A stretch of 64,000 nucleotides of DNA from Bacteroidia bacterium. Its GTDB lineage: Bacteria; Bacteroidota; Bacteroidia; Flavobacteriales; Flavobacteriaceae. Location of the stretch: positions 1-64,000 of the forward strand of contig JAUIDI010000010.1 in the NCBI GenBank assembly GCA_030428705.1, read 5' to 3'. Numbering within the stretch: the stretch's first letter is position 1; each line of letters opens with the position of its first letter. The notes under the pieces are model-generated. The model was not told the origin of the DNA. It saw only the letters and a list, made by a program, of their open reading frames with translations, and ran no database searches. Below are positions 46,311-55,699 of the stretch, one piece after another. Made by a program: the position numbers and the translations under genes.

Positions 46311-46439
46311 ATGGGAAAAGGAGACAAAAAATCGAGACGAGGAAAAATCGCAAACAATTCTTACGGGGCCCGAAGGCCCAGAAAAATAAAAAAACGACCT
46401 ACCGTGGAAGAAAAAATAAATGTGAGGAAGAAAAAATAG
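46311..46439 (+). CDS. 30S ribosomal protein bTHX
   Basis: 42 residues, too short for most gene calling. MGKGDKKSRRGKIANNSYGA and RRPRKIKKRPTVEEKINVRKKK match bTHX (Thx), a very basic peptide that fits into the 30S head of Thermus and is widespread in Bacteroidota. The gene has its own promoter and is followed by a palindrome (TTCCGAA-T-TTCGGAA, 46448-46462) before the converging yaaA gene. Confidence 0.9.
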   Translation: MGKGDKKSRRGKIANNSYGARRPRKIKKRPTVEEKINVRKKK

Positions 46440-46514
46440 CATAATCGTTCCGAATTTCGGAATATCTCTAAATAACCTTACTCAAACTCTATTACCAATA
46501 TTCGCCGTGTATGG

Positions 46515-47276
46515 CTATCTAACAAAAACAGGTTCGTTTTCCTTAATAGTATGCTCTTTGCTAAACTCGTAGTCATCTAGATCGAATCCTCGAATGTCAT
46601 CCAAAGTTTTGGCGTTTGAATCGATTATATAACGTACCATAGATCCCCTTGCCCTTTTGGCAAAGAAACTGATGACCTTCAAATTGTCATTCTTCCAATC
46701 CTTAAAAATCGGTGTGATCACCGGCACCTTAAGCTGTTTTGGGTCGATCGCCCCGAAATATTCGTTACTTGCCAAATTGACAAAGAGTTCATCATCTTCC
46801 AGTTCATCGTTCAAATAGGTCGTCAAGGTTTTTTTCCAAAACTCATAAAGGTTTTTTTTACGGCCTACCCTTAATTGAGTACCCATTTCAAGTCTATATG
46901 GTTGTATCAAATCCAACGGTCTTAATATTCCATAAAGGCCGGAAAGAATACGTAATCTATCTTGAAGCAGTTCCAATTTTTTCTCGGAGATGGTATAGGC
47001 ATCCAAGCCCTGATAAACATCGCCGTTAAAGGCAAAAACCGCGGGACGCGCATTTTCGGGTGAAAATGGTATCGAAAACTGTTGATTACGCTCCCAGTTC
47101 AATTGGGCCAGGTTATCCGATATACCCATCAATTTCGACAAGGCCCTCGGTCTTTTCTTGACCAATACTTTGTTCAATTTTTCGGACTGTTCCAAAAATT
47201 GGGGCTGGGTAAAGGTCGAAGTAGGCAATTTGGTTTCAAAATCAAGTGATTTGGCTGGTGATACGACTATTTTCAT
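46515..47276 (-). CDS. yaaA: Peroxide stress protein YaaA
   Basis: 253 residues of the YaaA (DUF328, UPF0246) family: [19 protein letters not shown] at the N-terminus, [13 protein letters not shown] near 84-96, [26 protein letters not shown] around 107-132, and [25 protein letters not shown] at the end. In E. coli YaaA lowers free iron and limits DNA damage during peroxide stress. Single gene with an AT-rich 5' region of 183 bases. Confidence 0.93.
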   Translation of the reverse strand: MKIVVSPAKSLDFETKLPTSTFTQPQFLEQSEKLNKVLVKKRPRALSKLMGISDNLAQLNWERNQQFSIPFSPENARPAVFAFNGDVYQGLDAYTISEKKLELLQDRLRILSGLYGILRPLDLIQPYRLEMGTQLRVGRKKNLYEFWKKTLTTYLNDELEDDELFVNLASNEYFGAIDPKQLKVPVITPIFKDWKNDNLKVISFFAKRARGSMVRYIIDSNAKTLDDIRGFDLDDYEFSKEHTIKENEPVFVR

Positions 47277-47459
47277 TGGTTTATTTATTGACCTAGAGGT
47301 TAACTGTTTATTTTGAAGATTTAGGCAAAGACCAAGTATTATTCATTATTAGTTTGCTCTATCTTTCGATATTTTGGAAAAATAAAAATAATAATGATTT
47401 ACGGGATAGCCTATTCTCAATCAAACATAGTTTTGATAGAAGTATCGAAGAAATTTATC

Positions 47460-48482
47460 TCAATGGTTATGCCGTGAATATTGGCGCCACTTTTCGATAC
47501 AATCGGCCATGTCATTGGGGATTTCAGAATCAAAACGCATCGTTTTTCCACTGATTGGGTGAACAAATCCTAAAGTTTTTGCGTGCAACGCTTGTCTCGG
47601 TAGAATTTTAAAGGCATTGTCAACGAATTGTTTGTATTTGGTAAAAGTGGTGCCTTTTAAAATCTTGTCACCACCGTATCGCTCATCGTTGAACAACGTA
47701 TGACCGATATGCTTCATATGTACGCGAATTTGATGGGTTCGCCCGGTTTCCAGTTGACAAGAAACCAAGGTCACATACCCCAATCGTTCCAAAACCTTAT
47801 AATGGGTCACTGCTTCTTTACCCTCATCTCCCTCGCAAACATGCATTTGAAGCCTATTTTTAGGATGTCGCGCAATATTACCCTCTATGGTACCGCTATC
47901 ATTTTCGACATTGCCCCAAACAAGGGCAACATATTCACGCTCGGAGGTCTTCTCGAAAAACTGTTTGGCCAAATGGGTCATAGCCGTCTCTGTCTTGGCG
48001 ATGACCAACAATCCTGAAGTATCCTTGTCAATGCGATGTACCAATCCGGGGCGTTCATTACTATTTACCGGAAGGTCTTCAAAATGATGTAGCAAGGCGT
48101 TGATCAGCGTACCGGAATAATTTCCGTGTCCAGGATGAACCACCATGCCCGCAGGCTTGTTGACAACGATGAGCACTTCGTCTTCATATACTATGTCAAG
48201 GGGTATATCCTCAGCGACCAATAAATACTCGTGTGGTGGGTGTTCAAAGAGTACTTTGACCTCATCGCCCGGTTTTACTTTGTAATTCTGCTTGACAATG
48301 GTATCGTTGACCCATATATGACCATTTTTGGCCGCTTGTTGAATTTTGTTACGTGTAGCGTACTCGATAAAATTCATCAAAAATTTATCGACCCGTAACG
48401 GTTCTTGTCCTTTTGACGCAACAAATCTGTGATGTTCGAAGAGTTCGTTATCTTGTAACTCAGTGCCATCTTGAGGTTTCAT
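47460..48482 (-). CDS. rluD: RluA-family 23S rRNA pseudouridine synthase
   Basis: 340 residues. S4 RNA-binding domain at residues 25-85 (RVDKFLMNFIEYATRNKIQQAAKNGHIWVND) followed by the catalytic domain with HRIDKDTSGLL (catalytic Asp152) and GRTHQIRVHMKHIGH. It resembles RluD, which modifies helix 69; the assignment to RluD rather than RluC is by similarity of layout. It lies 3 bases after the PASTA gene, probably one transcript. Confidence 0.9.
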   Translation of the reverse strand: MKPQDGTELQDNELFEHHRFVASKGQEPLRVDKFLMNFIEYATRNKIQQAAKNGHIWVNDTIVKQNYKVKPGDEVKVLFEHPPHEYLLVAEDIPLDIVYEDEVLIVVNKPAGMVVHPGHGNYSGTLINALLHHFEDLPVNSNERPGLVHRIDKDTSGLLVIAKTETAMTHLAKQFFEKTSEREYVALVWGNVENDSGTIEGNIARHPKNRLQMHVCEGDEGKEAVTHYKVLERLGYVTLVSCQLETGRTHQIRVHMKHIGHTLFNDERYGGDKILKGTTFTKYKQFVDNAFKILPRQALHAKTLGFVHPISGKTMRFDSEIPNDMADCIEKWRQYSRHNH

Positions 48483-48485
48483 AAT

Positions 48486-49073
48486 TTATTCTGAATCAGC
48501 CTTGATTCGGGCACTCGTAGGAATATTGCCATTGCCACAGATCAATTCTATTTTCGAGGTCTTCGGCAACTTATCGCCCGGCTTCACGTACTTTCCTTTA
48601 TGTTTTATTTGATAGACCATGTCTTTGCCCAACTCATCAACGTAGGTAACACGTTGCACATCCAGGCCCACCGCCCTCAACATTGAGGCAGCGTTTCTTT
48701 GGGTCACTTGGATTATTTTAGGAACAGTCACCTTTTTATAGCCCGAAGGGTTTACGGTAAAATATATTTTTCGATTTTCCTTGACCTTATTACCGGCAAT
48801 CGGGTCTTGATCGATAATGGAAAATCTAGGGTAATCGGGATTATAATTGGCCGAATCGAGTACTTCGTACCGAAGACCGGCATTTTCAACGGCTTCTCGC
48901 ATTTCCATAACCGACATTTTCGAGAAATCGGGCACCTCGACAAACTCACCATGATTCGTAGTACGCTTCAACCAGTTCAACACCAAAAAGGCAAGTACGG
49001 AGATGATCAATATCGCCAGGCCCAATTGAATCAAAAAAGTTCTACTCTTTAAAAAGTTGAAAAAATTTCTCAT
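48486..49073 (-). CDS. PASTA domain membrane protein
   Basis: 195 residues. One N-terminal membrane helix (LIQLGLAILIISVLAFLVLNW, near 15-34), then PASTA repeats: VEVPDFSKMSVMEMREAVENAGLRYEV, followed by a second one at KKVTVPKIIQVTQRNAASMLRAVGLDVQRV. PASTA domains bind muropeptides in kinases and PBPs; no kinase or transpeptidase domain here. It is divergent from ddl, which fits a cell-wall setting. Confidence 0.88.
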   Translation of the reverse strand: MRNFFNFLKSRTFLIQLGLAILIISVLAFLVLNWLKRTTNHGEFVEVPDFSKMSVMEMREAVENAGLRYEVLDSANYNPDYPRFSIIDQDPIAGNKVKENRKIYFTVNPSGYKKVTVPKIIQVTQRNAASMLRAVGLDVQRVTYVDELGKDMVYQIKHKGKYVKPGDKLPKTSKIELICGNGNIPTSARIKADSE

Positions 49074-49277
49074 CGTGCAAAATTAATCAAGCAAATATAA
49101 CAAATGAGCAAGGACTTCAATTCCTTGAGACGACCAAACATTCATGGTCTGCACAAACCAAATAATCGCTTGTACTTACAAAATACACCAAAAACAAACT
49201 ACCTTGGTGAAAGACAAATCTTTTTTTCTTTTCTTTGAATTCGTTATCAACATTTGCCTTTAATTCATAACTGCTGT

Positions 49278-50252
49278 ATGCCAAAAAATATTGCCATAAT
49301 CATGGGCGGATACTCAAGTGAGTATAAAATATCACTTAAGAGTGGAAATGTTGTATATGAATATCTGGATAAAGAAAAATTCCGTCCCTATAGAATCCAT
49401 GTTCTAAGGGAAAAATGGGTCTATGTTGATGATGGCGACAATGAATTTCCCGTAAACAGGCATGATTTTTCAATACATCTTGAGAACGAAACTATCAAAT
49501 TTGATTGTGTCTTCAATGCCATACACGGAACCCCGGGCGAAGATGGACTTCTTCAGGCCTACTTCGAGCTATTAGGGATTCCGCAAACTTCTGGCGATCA
49601 TTATCAAGCGGCACTCACTTTTAACAAAAGAGATCTTCTCAGTGTTTTAAGGCCATATGGCATCAAATCCGCAAAATCATACTACCTCAATTTGGGGGAC
49701 CCAATCGATGAAGATGAAATAATAAATACCGTGGGACTTCCCTGTTTTGTAAAAGCTAACAAAGCGGGTAGTAGTTTCGGAATCTCGAAAGTCTATAAAA
49801 AAAAGGATCTTGGTAGGGCAATTGCAAAGTCGTTCAAGGAAGACAGTGAAATACTAATCGAAGCTTTCTTGGAAGGCACGGAAGTATCGGTAGGTGTGAT
49901 TACACATGAGGGACGAACAAAGGTACTTCCGATTACCGAGATCATAACCGAAAACGATTTTTTCGACTACGAAGCCAAATACGAGGGTAAATCACAAGAA
50001 ATAACTCCCGCCAGAATCTCTAAGGCCCAAGAACGCAATGTTGTCGAAATCGCCCAGCGTGCTTATGAGGTTCTCAAAATGAAAGGGTACTCTAGAAGCG
50101 AATTCATTTTTATCGGTGACGAACCATACATGTTGGAGATGAATACCACACCGGGTCTTACAAGGGAAAGTATTCTTCCCCAACAGGCAAGAATTGCCGG
50201 TATCGAACTTTCACAACTCTTTGAAAGTGCCATCGTAGAGGCATTGAAGTAA
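49278..50252 (+). CDS. ddl: D-alanine--D-alanine ligase
   Basis: 324 residues from ATG 49278; an upstream TTG at 49254 is unlikely. ATP-grasp: IAIIMGGYSSEYKISLKSG, FNAIHGTPGEDGLLQAYFELLGIPQTSG, LPCFVKANKAGSSFGISKVY, the omega region, and YMLEMNTTPGLT (metal-binding Glu and Asn). It makes the D-Ala-D-Ala dipeptide of peptidoglycan. Followed by coaD with a 95-base gap. Confidence 0.95.
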   Translation: MPKNIAIIMGGYSSEYKISLKSGNVVYEYLDKEKFRPYRIHVLREKWVYVDDGDNEFPVNRHDFSIHLENETIKFDCVFNAIHGTPGEDGLLQAYFELLGIPQTSGDHYQAALTFNKRDLLSVLRPYGIKSAKSYYLNLGDPIDEDEIINTVGLPCFVKANKAGSSFGISKVYKKKDLGRAIAKSFKEDSEILIEAFLEGTEVSVGVITHEGRTKVLPITEIITENDFFDYEAKYEGKSQEITPARISKAQERNVVEIAQRAYEVLKMKGYSRSEFIFIGDEPYMLEMNTTPGLTRESILPQQARIAGIELSQLFESAIVEALK

Positions 50253-50347
50253 AATTAAGTAACTTTAAGCATCGAATTGACCTAATTTAAGTTCTGGTCT
50301 TAAGACATTTTTATAAACGACTTCCGAATTTATAATCTAAAGTATTG

Positions 50348-50803
50348 ATGAAACGCGCTATTTTTCCCGGTTCTTTTGATCCGCTCACTTTGGGCCATGA
50401 TGATATTATTCGAAGGGGCATCACTCTTTTCGATGAACTAATCATCGCCGTTGGAATCAATGCCGAGAAAAAATACATGTTTTCGTTGGAAGAGCGCATG
50501 GGTTTTATCAAAGAGGCCTTTAAAGATGAACCATCCATTAAAGTCATGACCTACAAGGGTCTTACCGTCGATTTCTGCAAAACGGTAGGTGCTGATTTCA
50601 TACTAAGGGGATTACGCAACCCCGGAGATTTTGAGTTTGAAAAGGCAATAGCGCATACCAATCGTAAACTCTCCGAGATAGAAACGGTATTTCTACTGAC
50701 TTCTTCGGGAAAATCGTATATCAGTTCTTCGATTGTCAGAGACGTTATAAGAAATGGTGGCGACTATTCGGGTCTTGTTCCGGGCACGGTGAAATCCACG
50801 TAA
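50348..50803 (+). CDS. coaD: Phosphopantetheine adenylyltransferase
   Basis: 151 residues from ATG 50348 (a TTG codon precedes it). Nucleotidyltransferase motif GSFDPLTLGHDDII (TLGH, ATP phosphate), Lys in MTYKGLTVDF, RGLRNPGDFEFE, and the C-terminal TSSGKSYISSSIVRD. Penultimate step of coenzyme A synthesis. Confidence 0.96.
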   Translation: MKRAIFPGSFDPLTLGHDDIIRRGITLFDELIIAVGINAEKKYMFSLEERMGFIKEAFKDEPSIKVMTYKGLTVDFCKTVGADFILRGLRNPGDFEFEKAIAHTNRKLSEIETVFLLTSSGKSYISSSIVRDVIRNGGDYSGLVPGTVKST

Positions 50804-50937
50804 GAAAAAACCTCTTTCAAAATAGTCCTTCAAAAAGACGTAGATTAATTCACAACGGTCCGAAAAAAAACCTAAAAGAAGGGAAAGACTGTATTTTACT
50901 GGGGAATCGCCACCTCACATATCATTTTACCTTTGAC

Positions 50938-50945
50938 ACAACGGG
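50938..50945 (+). promoter_or_regulatory. Candidate -7 box upstream of the PAS kinase
   Basis: TACCTTTG is an exact TAnnTTTG, 75 bases before the TTG start. A second, weaker pair (TTTG at 50967-50970, TAATTTAG at 50993-51000) is closer to the gene. Confidence 0.4.
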
Positions 50946-51019
50946 ATTCAATACATTCACAACATTTTTGTGTAAATATTGCAAAATCCCATTAATTTAG
51001 TAAGAAATTACGACACAAG

Positions 51020-52870
51020 TTGAAGGCGCAGAAGATACATCAGAATAACTATATCATTAAACAATTGCCCACGGCAACAGTTTATCTCAATAAAAAATTT
51101 GAGATTATCCATGCCTCAGATCAATGGGCAAATGAATTTGAAAGTGATAGTATTGACATTCTCGGAAAGAACATATTCGATCATATCAATATTGAAGCGA
51201 ATAATGATCTGAAAAGAATTTTGAACGGTTGTCTTAAAGGTAAGGCCACTCAGTTCAATACCGAATGGCATTCATCGGATGATGATGCTTCCAAGTGGTT
51301 TGAATGGTCCACTGCACCTTGGTACGACGATAATGAAAATATCATAGGGGCAATAGTACAGATACAGAACATAACGCTACATGTTCAGGTCGAACAAAGG
51401 TTTCATAAGCTCGAATCATTATTAAGGGAAAAGGCGGAATTTGCCAATATAGGTATTTGGGAGTTCGACCCTATCACGGAAAAAGTGTGGTGGTGCGAGA
51501 GAACAAAGGCCATTCACGAGGTATCCGACGACTTTGTACCGACTTTTGACAATATCATAGACTTTTACAAACCCGGTTATAGTCGTAACTCATTTGCATT
51601 GGCCTTGGAAAATGCGGCCACCAAAGGGGCTTCATGGAATGAAAAATTACAGATCATTACCCCTGAAGGAAATGAAAAATGGATAGTTGCTACGGGAAAG
51701 CCAATATTTAAAAACAAAAAGCTCATTGGCCTTTTAGGTTCATTTCAAGATATCAGTCAAACTGTCGAAATCGAAACCAGAACCAAGGAAAATGAACGTT
51801 TGCTTCAAACGTTGATCGATAACCTTCCATTGAATGTCTATATAAAAGATACGGAATCTCGTAAGATTCTTGTTAATAAATCGGAAGCTGACTATGTCGG
51901 GCTCGGTAGTCGGCAAGAATTATTGGGCAAAAACGATTTTGATGTTTACGACCATAAGACGGCAAAAATTGGAAGAAACGAAGATTTATGGGTCATGAAA
52001 AACCGTAAATCGATTATGTCGAAAGAAGATCTATGTGTCAAAAAAGATGGAAGCGAAACCGTTTTTTCGGTTTCCAAAATTCCTTACATAGATGAGAACA
52101 ATGAAATTGCAGGCATCATTGGAATGTCAATAGACATAACCGATATCAAGCAAAAGGAGAAGGAATTGAAAGATTTGATCAATGTAACTTCCTTACAGAA
52201 CAAAAAACTTATCGATTTTGCGCATATAGTATCACATAATCTCAGATCTCATACGGCAAACTTCTCGATGTTACTTGACTTTCTGACGCACGAGAAAAAC
52301 GAAGATGAGAAGAACAAGATAATGAAAATGTTGACCGATTCTTCCGATAGTCTGTTGGAAACTTTGGACAACCTCAATGAAGTAGTGGCCATAAATACCA
52401 ATGTAAACCAAGAGAAGAAAAAAGTCGTCCTAAAAGAAAAGGTCGAACAGATAGAAAGTGACCTACAAGCATTTCTTACGAACAATAATGCATTGATAAT
52501 TAACCAAATACCTCAAAAACTGACCATTAAGGTAGTACCTGCCTATTTAGAGAGTATATTGATGAATTTCATTACGAATGCGGTTAAATACAGTATGCCG
52601 GAAAGAAGACCGGTAATCGTTTTGACCACTGAAAATAAAAAAGGGCATACCATACTGAGTATAGCCGACAATGGTTCTGGAATCGATTTGAAAAAATATG
52701 GTGACAAGTTGTTCGGTATGTACAAAACGTTTCACGATCACAAGGATTCGCGCGGAATAGGCCTCTATATTTCCAAAAATCAAATTGAGGCCATGAACGG
52801 AAAGGTAGAAGTAGAAAGTGTAGTTGGTAAGGGAACCACGTTCAAAATTTATTTTAATGAGAAAGATTAA
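51020..52870 (+). CDS. PAS domain sensor histidine kinase
   Basis: 616 residues. Two or three PAS domains: residues about 14-110 (LPTATVYLNKKFEIIHASDQWANEF), 135-240 (IGIWEFDPITEKVWWCERT) and 260-375 (LIDNLPLNVYIKDTESRKILVNKSEADYVG). HisKA follows with phospho-acceptor His406 in VSHNLRSH, then HATPase with ADNGSGID and GIGLYISKNQIEAMNG. No membrane helix is visible, so it is cytoplasmic. No ATG exists upstream of the first PAS; TTG at 51020-51022 is the only good start. The response regulator overlaps its end. Confidence 0.88.
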   Translation: MKAQKIHQNNYIIKQLPTATVYLNKKFEIIHASDQWANEFESDSIDILGKNIFDHINIEANNDLKRILNGCLKGKATQFNTEWHSSDDDASKWFEWSTAPWYDDNENIIGAIVQIQNITLHVQVEQRFHKLESLLREKAEFANIGIWEFDPITEKVWWCERTKAIHEVSDDFVPTFDNIIDFYKPGYSRNSFALALENAATKGASWNEKLQIITPEGNEKWIVATGKPIFKNKKLIGLLGSFQDISQTVEIETRTKENERLLQTLIDNLPLNVYIKDTESRKILVNKSEADYVGLGSRQELLGKNDFDVYDHKTAKIGRNEDLWVMKNRKSIMSKEDLCVKKDGSETVFSVSKIPYIDENNEIAGIIGMSIDITDIKQKEKELKDLINVTSLQNKKLIDFAHIVSHNLRSHTANFSMLLDFLTHEKNEDEKNKIMKMLTDSSDSLLETLDNLNEVVAINTNVNQEKKKVVLKEKVEQIESDLQAFLTNNNALIINQIPQKLTIKVVPAYLESILMNFITNAVKYSMPERRPVIVLTTENKKGHTILSIADNGSGIDLKKYGDKLFGMYKTFHDHKDSRGIGLYISKNQIEAMNGKVEVESVVGKGTTFKIYFNEKD

Positions 52871-53261
52871 TACGATATGTGTCGTTGATGATGATCCTAT
52901 TTTGGTGTTCGGCATAAAAAAGATGTTGAGTACCGTTGTAGACTGTGATTCAATAATTGATTATGGCAACGGAAAACTGGCCCTTGATGGCATTTTGGCA
53001 GAATACAACAAAAATGGACAGGTTCCTGAAGTGATTTTCTTGGATCTGAACATGCCCGTAATGGATGGGTGGCAATTCTTGGAAGAGTTCTTGCAGTTAC
53101 CTATCGAAAAAAAGGTCCGCATCAATATTCTTACATCTTCAATAGATGCTCTGGACTACGAAAATTGGAAAAAATATAGAACCAGGACCCATCACACAAT
53201 TACCTACAATAGCAAGCCCATTCGAAAGAAAGAATTGGAAACAATTACAAAAGCGGCATAA
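52857..53261 (+). CDS. Single-domain response regulator
   Basis: 134 residues from ATG 52857, overlapping the kinase by 14 bases. Receiver domain: acidic pocket in CVVDDDP, phospho-acceptor Asp63 in IFLDLNMPVMDGW, Thr/Ser in NILTSSI and the conserved Lys in NSKPI. No output domain, so it must pass the signal to a partner or reset the kinase. Rcp1-like receivers usually follow a PAS or phytochrome kinase, as here. Confidence 0.9.
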   Translation: MRKINTICVVDDDPILVFGIKKMLSTVVDCDSIIDYGNGKLALDGILAEYNKNGQVPEVIFLDLNMPVMDGWQFLEEFLQLPIEKKVRINILTSSIDALDYENWKKYRTRTHHTITYNSKPIRKKELETITKAA

Positions 53262-53283
53262 CACGACAAACGTATATTTTACC

Positions 53284-53291
53284 TAATTTTG
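53284..53291 (+). promoter_or_regulatory. -7 box upstream of the M14 peptidase gene
   Basis: TAATTTTG matches TAnnTTTG exactly; the transcript would start at about 53295, which is itself an ATG in another frame. Confidence 0.5.
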
Positions 53292-53323
53292 CACATGGAT
53301 CAGAACCTAAAAAAGTCATTGTC

Positions 53324-55072
53324 GTGTGGCGATTCTGTATTGGGTTAATAGTATTGGTACTATTTTCGTGCGAGACCAAAACTGTGGATAAGTCCGTAGA
53401 CTTTCAAACACCTTTTGAAAACTCAAATGGTAATGAAACACCTACGTATTTACAGGTAGTCGATTTTTACATTCAACTGGCAAAAGAATTCCCCGAAATC
53501 AATATTCAGACTCTAGGTGAGACCGATAGCGGATATCCGCTACATCTCGTTACCTATAATCCCGACGGTACTTTTAACTTCTTAAAAATAGCTGAGGAAA
53601 AAACCATATTGTTGATCAACAATGGTATCCACCCTGGAGAAAGCGACGGCATCGATGCTACCATGCTCTTTTTTCGAGATTTGGCCGCTGGCAAACTGCC
53701 CGCTCCAAAAAATACCGTAGTGGCAACCATTCCGGTATACAATGTCGGTGGGGCAATGAACCGCAACAGTGGCACACGTGCGAACCAGAACGGACCTGAG
53801 TCCTACGGCTTTAGGGGCAATACCCAAAATTACGACCTGAACCGTGATTTTATAAAGGCCGACACCAAAAATGCAAGGACTTTTTCCGAGATATTCCATA
53901 TTGCCGATCCCGATGTTTTTATCGATAACCATGTAAGCAATGGTGCCGATTATCAATATACCCTGACTCATTTGTTCACGCAGCATAATAAACTGGGAGG
54001 CAGATTGGGTGAATACCTACATACCGAAATGATGCCCCAACTAGAATTGGAGTTGGTCGAAAGCAATTGGGATATTACGCCCTATGTCAATGTTTTCAAT
54101 CGGGTACCTGAATCGGGATTTTCGCAATTCATGGACCATCCGAGATACTCGACAGGCTATACGACCCTTTGGAACACTTTAGGGATGATGGTCGAGACCC
54201 ATATGTTAAAACCGTATAAACAAAGGGTCGAAGGCACCTATACGCTTATGGCCAAAATGCTCGGAATAATAGAAAAAGATGGTCAAAAAATAAAGGAACT
54301 AAGAAAACGTGCCAGCACCCGACATGAAGATTGGACGTACTATCCTGTGAAATGGGCCATCGACACTACACAAACGACCAAATTTAATTTCAAAGGTTTT
54401 GAAGGTGCTATGATTACCAGCGAAGTTACCGGTATGCCTAGATTGAAATATGACCGAAGCAAACCTTTCGAAAAAGAGGTGGTCTATCAAAATTATTATA
54501 TCCCCTCGGATTCCGTAAAAATACCCGAGGCCTATATCATAAAAAAAGGGTGGCATAAGGTCCTTGAATTGCTCGAAGTCAATAAAATTCACTTCAATGT
54601 TCTTGAAAAAGACTCCGTAATAGAAGTAGAATCCTATAAAATAGATTCATACGAAACCAGGCCCAATGCCTATGAAGGGCATTATCCGCATTATAACACA
54701 TCGGTAACTTCAAAAGTTCAAAAAGTCAACTTTACAAAGGGCGATATACTGATACCTACAAATCAACCGGGGATACGGTATTTACTTGAAACGCTAGAGC
54801 CCGCGGCAGTAGATTCCTTTTTCAATTGGAATTTTTTCGACACCGTACTTCAGCAAAAGGAAGGGTTTTCTCCCTATGTTTTTGAAGACGAAGCACTTGA
54901 AATGTTGCAAAACGACCCTCAGCTCAAGGAAGTCTTCGAAACCAAAAAGACAACCGAAGAAGACTTTGCCCAAAATTGGTACGCCCAATTGGATTGGTTG
55001 TTCAAACGATCCGAACATTATGAGCCGGCCCACCTGCAGTACCCTGTATATCGTATCTTAAAAAAGAAATAA
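53324..55072 (+). CDS. M14 family zinc carboxypeptidase lipoprotein
   Basis: 582 residues when started at GTG 53324. Lipobox VLFSC (Cys16 from that GTG), so it is a surface or periplasmic lipoprotein. Zinc ligands: His103 and Glu106 in GIHPGESDG, and a later His in DVFIDNHVSNGAD. ATIPVYNVGGAMNRNS and SYGFRGNTQNYDLNRDFIK (Arg-Asn substrate region) are typical of M14. The 5' end is odd: only GTG is available in frame, yet an ATG at 53295 in frame 0 would lead into the same protein if the A6 tract at 53309-53314 had seven A. Confidence 0.87.
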   Translation: MWRFCIGLIVLVLFSCETKTVDKSVDFQTPFENSNGNETPTYLQVVDFYIQLAKEFPEINIQTLGETDSGYPLHLVTYNPDGTFNFLKIAEEKTILLINNGIHPGESDGIDATMLFFRDLAAGKLPAPKNTVVATIPVYNVGGAMNRNSGTRANQNGPESYGFRGNTQNYDLNRDFIKADTKNARTFSEIFHIADPDVFIDNHVSNGADYQYTLTHLFTQHNKLGGRLGEYLHTEMMPQLELELVESNWDITPYVNVFNRVPESGFSQFMDHPRYSTGYTTLWNTLGMMVETHMLKPYKQRVEGTYTLMAKMLGIIEKDGQKIKELRKRASTRHEDWTYYPVKWAIDTTQTTKFNFKGFEGAMITSEVTGMPRLKYDRSKPFEKEVVYQNYYIPSDSVKIPEAYIIKKGWHKVLELLEVNKIHFNVLEKDSVIEVESYKIDSYETRPNAYEGHYPHYNTSVTSKVQKVNFTKGDILIPTNQPGIRYLLETLEPAAVDSFFNWNFFDTVLQQKEGFSPYVFEDEALEMLQNDPQLKEVFETKKTTEEDFAQNWYAQLDWLFKRSEHYEPAHLQYPVYRILKKK

Positions 55073-55110
55073 CCTTATCTTAACGAAGATGCCCAAGAAC
55101 CCGCAGGCAT

Positions 55111-55692
55111 TTATTCGAAAAGGATCTTGATATTGGTGTAAGAATTCTCAAGGGCTTCCTGAATTTTTTGGGGCCCTTTCCATTTGACCTTTACGATACC
55201 TTCGTTTTCTTGGGGCACCAATTTGCCATCGTATGCGGTTTTCATAGCAAACCAATGGACTTCTTTTAAACGATATTTTCCATTTCGTTTAAAGACGTGG
55301 TAGGTCGTTTTAAGAAAGTTTTCGATTTTCAGGCTCTTGACTCCCGTTTCTTCTTTCACTTCCCTAAGGGCACATTCTTCGATGGTTTCCCCCTTGTCCA
55401 ATCTTCCTTTTGGCAAATCCCATTTATTGTTCCTGAAAATGAACAATACTTTGCCATCCTTATTGGTCACTACCCCTCCGGCGGCAACTTCCAGTTTTAT
55501 GTTCTTTGTGAACTTTCTGAGGATTTCCTCATGGTTCGGGTGATAAATGTAGGCCTCTGGAAGTTTTTTTTTCACTAATGCCTTGATCGCTTGTTGAATC
55601 GCTTCTTGGTTCAGAAGATAGTATTCGCCTGCCGTTTCAGAGAGTTTATTTGTCAATATCAGGGGCAATTCATTAACAAAAACTTTATACAT
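55111..55692 (-). CDS. Nudix hydrolase
   Basis: 193 residues from ATG 55692; a longer open frame would run into pyrE. A complete Nudix box: GRLDKGE then REVKEETGV (pattern Gx5Ex7REUxEExGU). The N-terminal 60 residues are specific to this group. Substrate unknown; it could clean NTP derivatives. Its ATG and the pyrE ATG, on opposite strands, are 7 bp apart. Confidence 0.9.
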   Translation of the reverse strand: MYKVFVNELPLILTNKLSETAGEYYLLNQEAIQQAIKALVKKKLPEAYIYHPNHEEILRKFTKNIKLEVAAGGVVTNKDGKVLFIFRNNKWDLPKGRLDKGETIEECALREVKEETGVKSLKIENFLKTTYHVFKRNGKYRLKEVHWFAMKTAYDGKLVPQENEGIVKVKWKGPQKIQEALENSYTNIKILFE

Positions 55693-55695
55693 TTG
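55688..55695 (+). promoter_or_regulatory. -7 box of pyrE inside the Nudix start region
   Basis: TACATTTG, an exact -7 box, ends 4 bases before the pyrE ATG, suggesting a leaderless mRNA. It overlaps the Nudix start codon on the other strand. No clear -33 TTG at the standard distance. Confidence 0.5.
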
Positions 55696-55699
55696 CGCA

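Noticed and set aside
47354..47554. Open frame of 66 codons on the plus strand after yaaA
   Set aside because: Half of it is antisense to the end of rluD, and there is no family resemblance. An exact -7 box at 47428-47435 in this AT-rich region overlaps another one on the opposite strand, so it is not good support.
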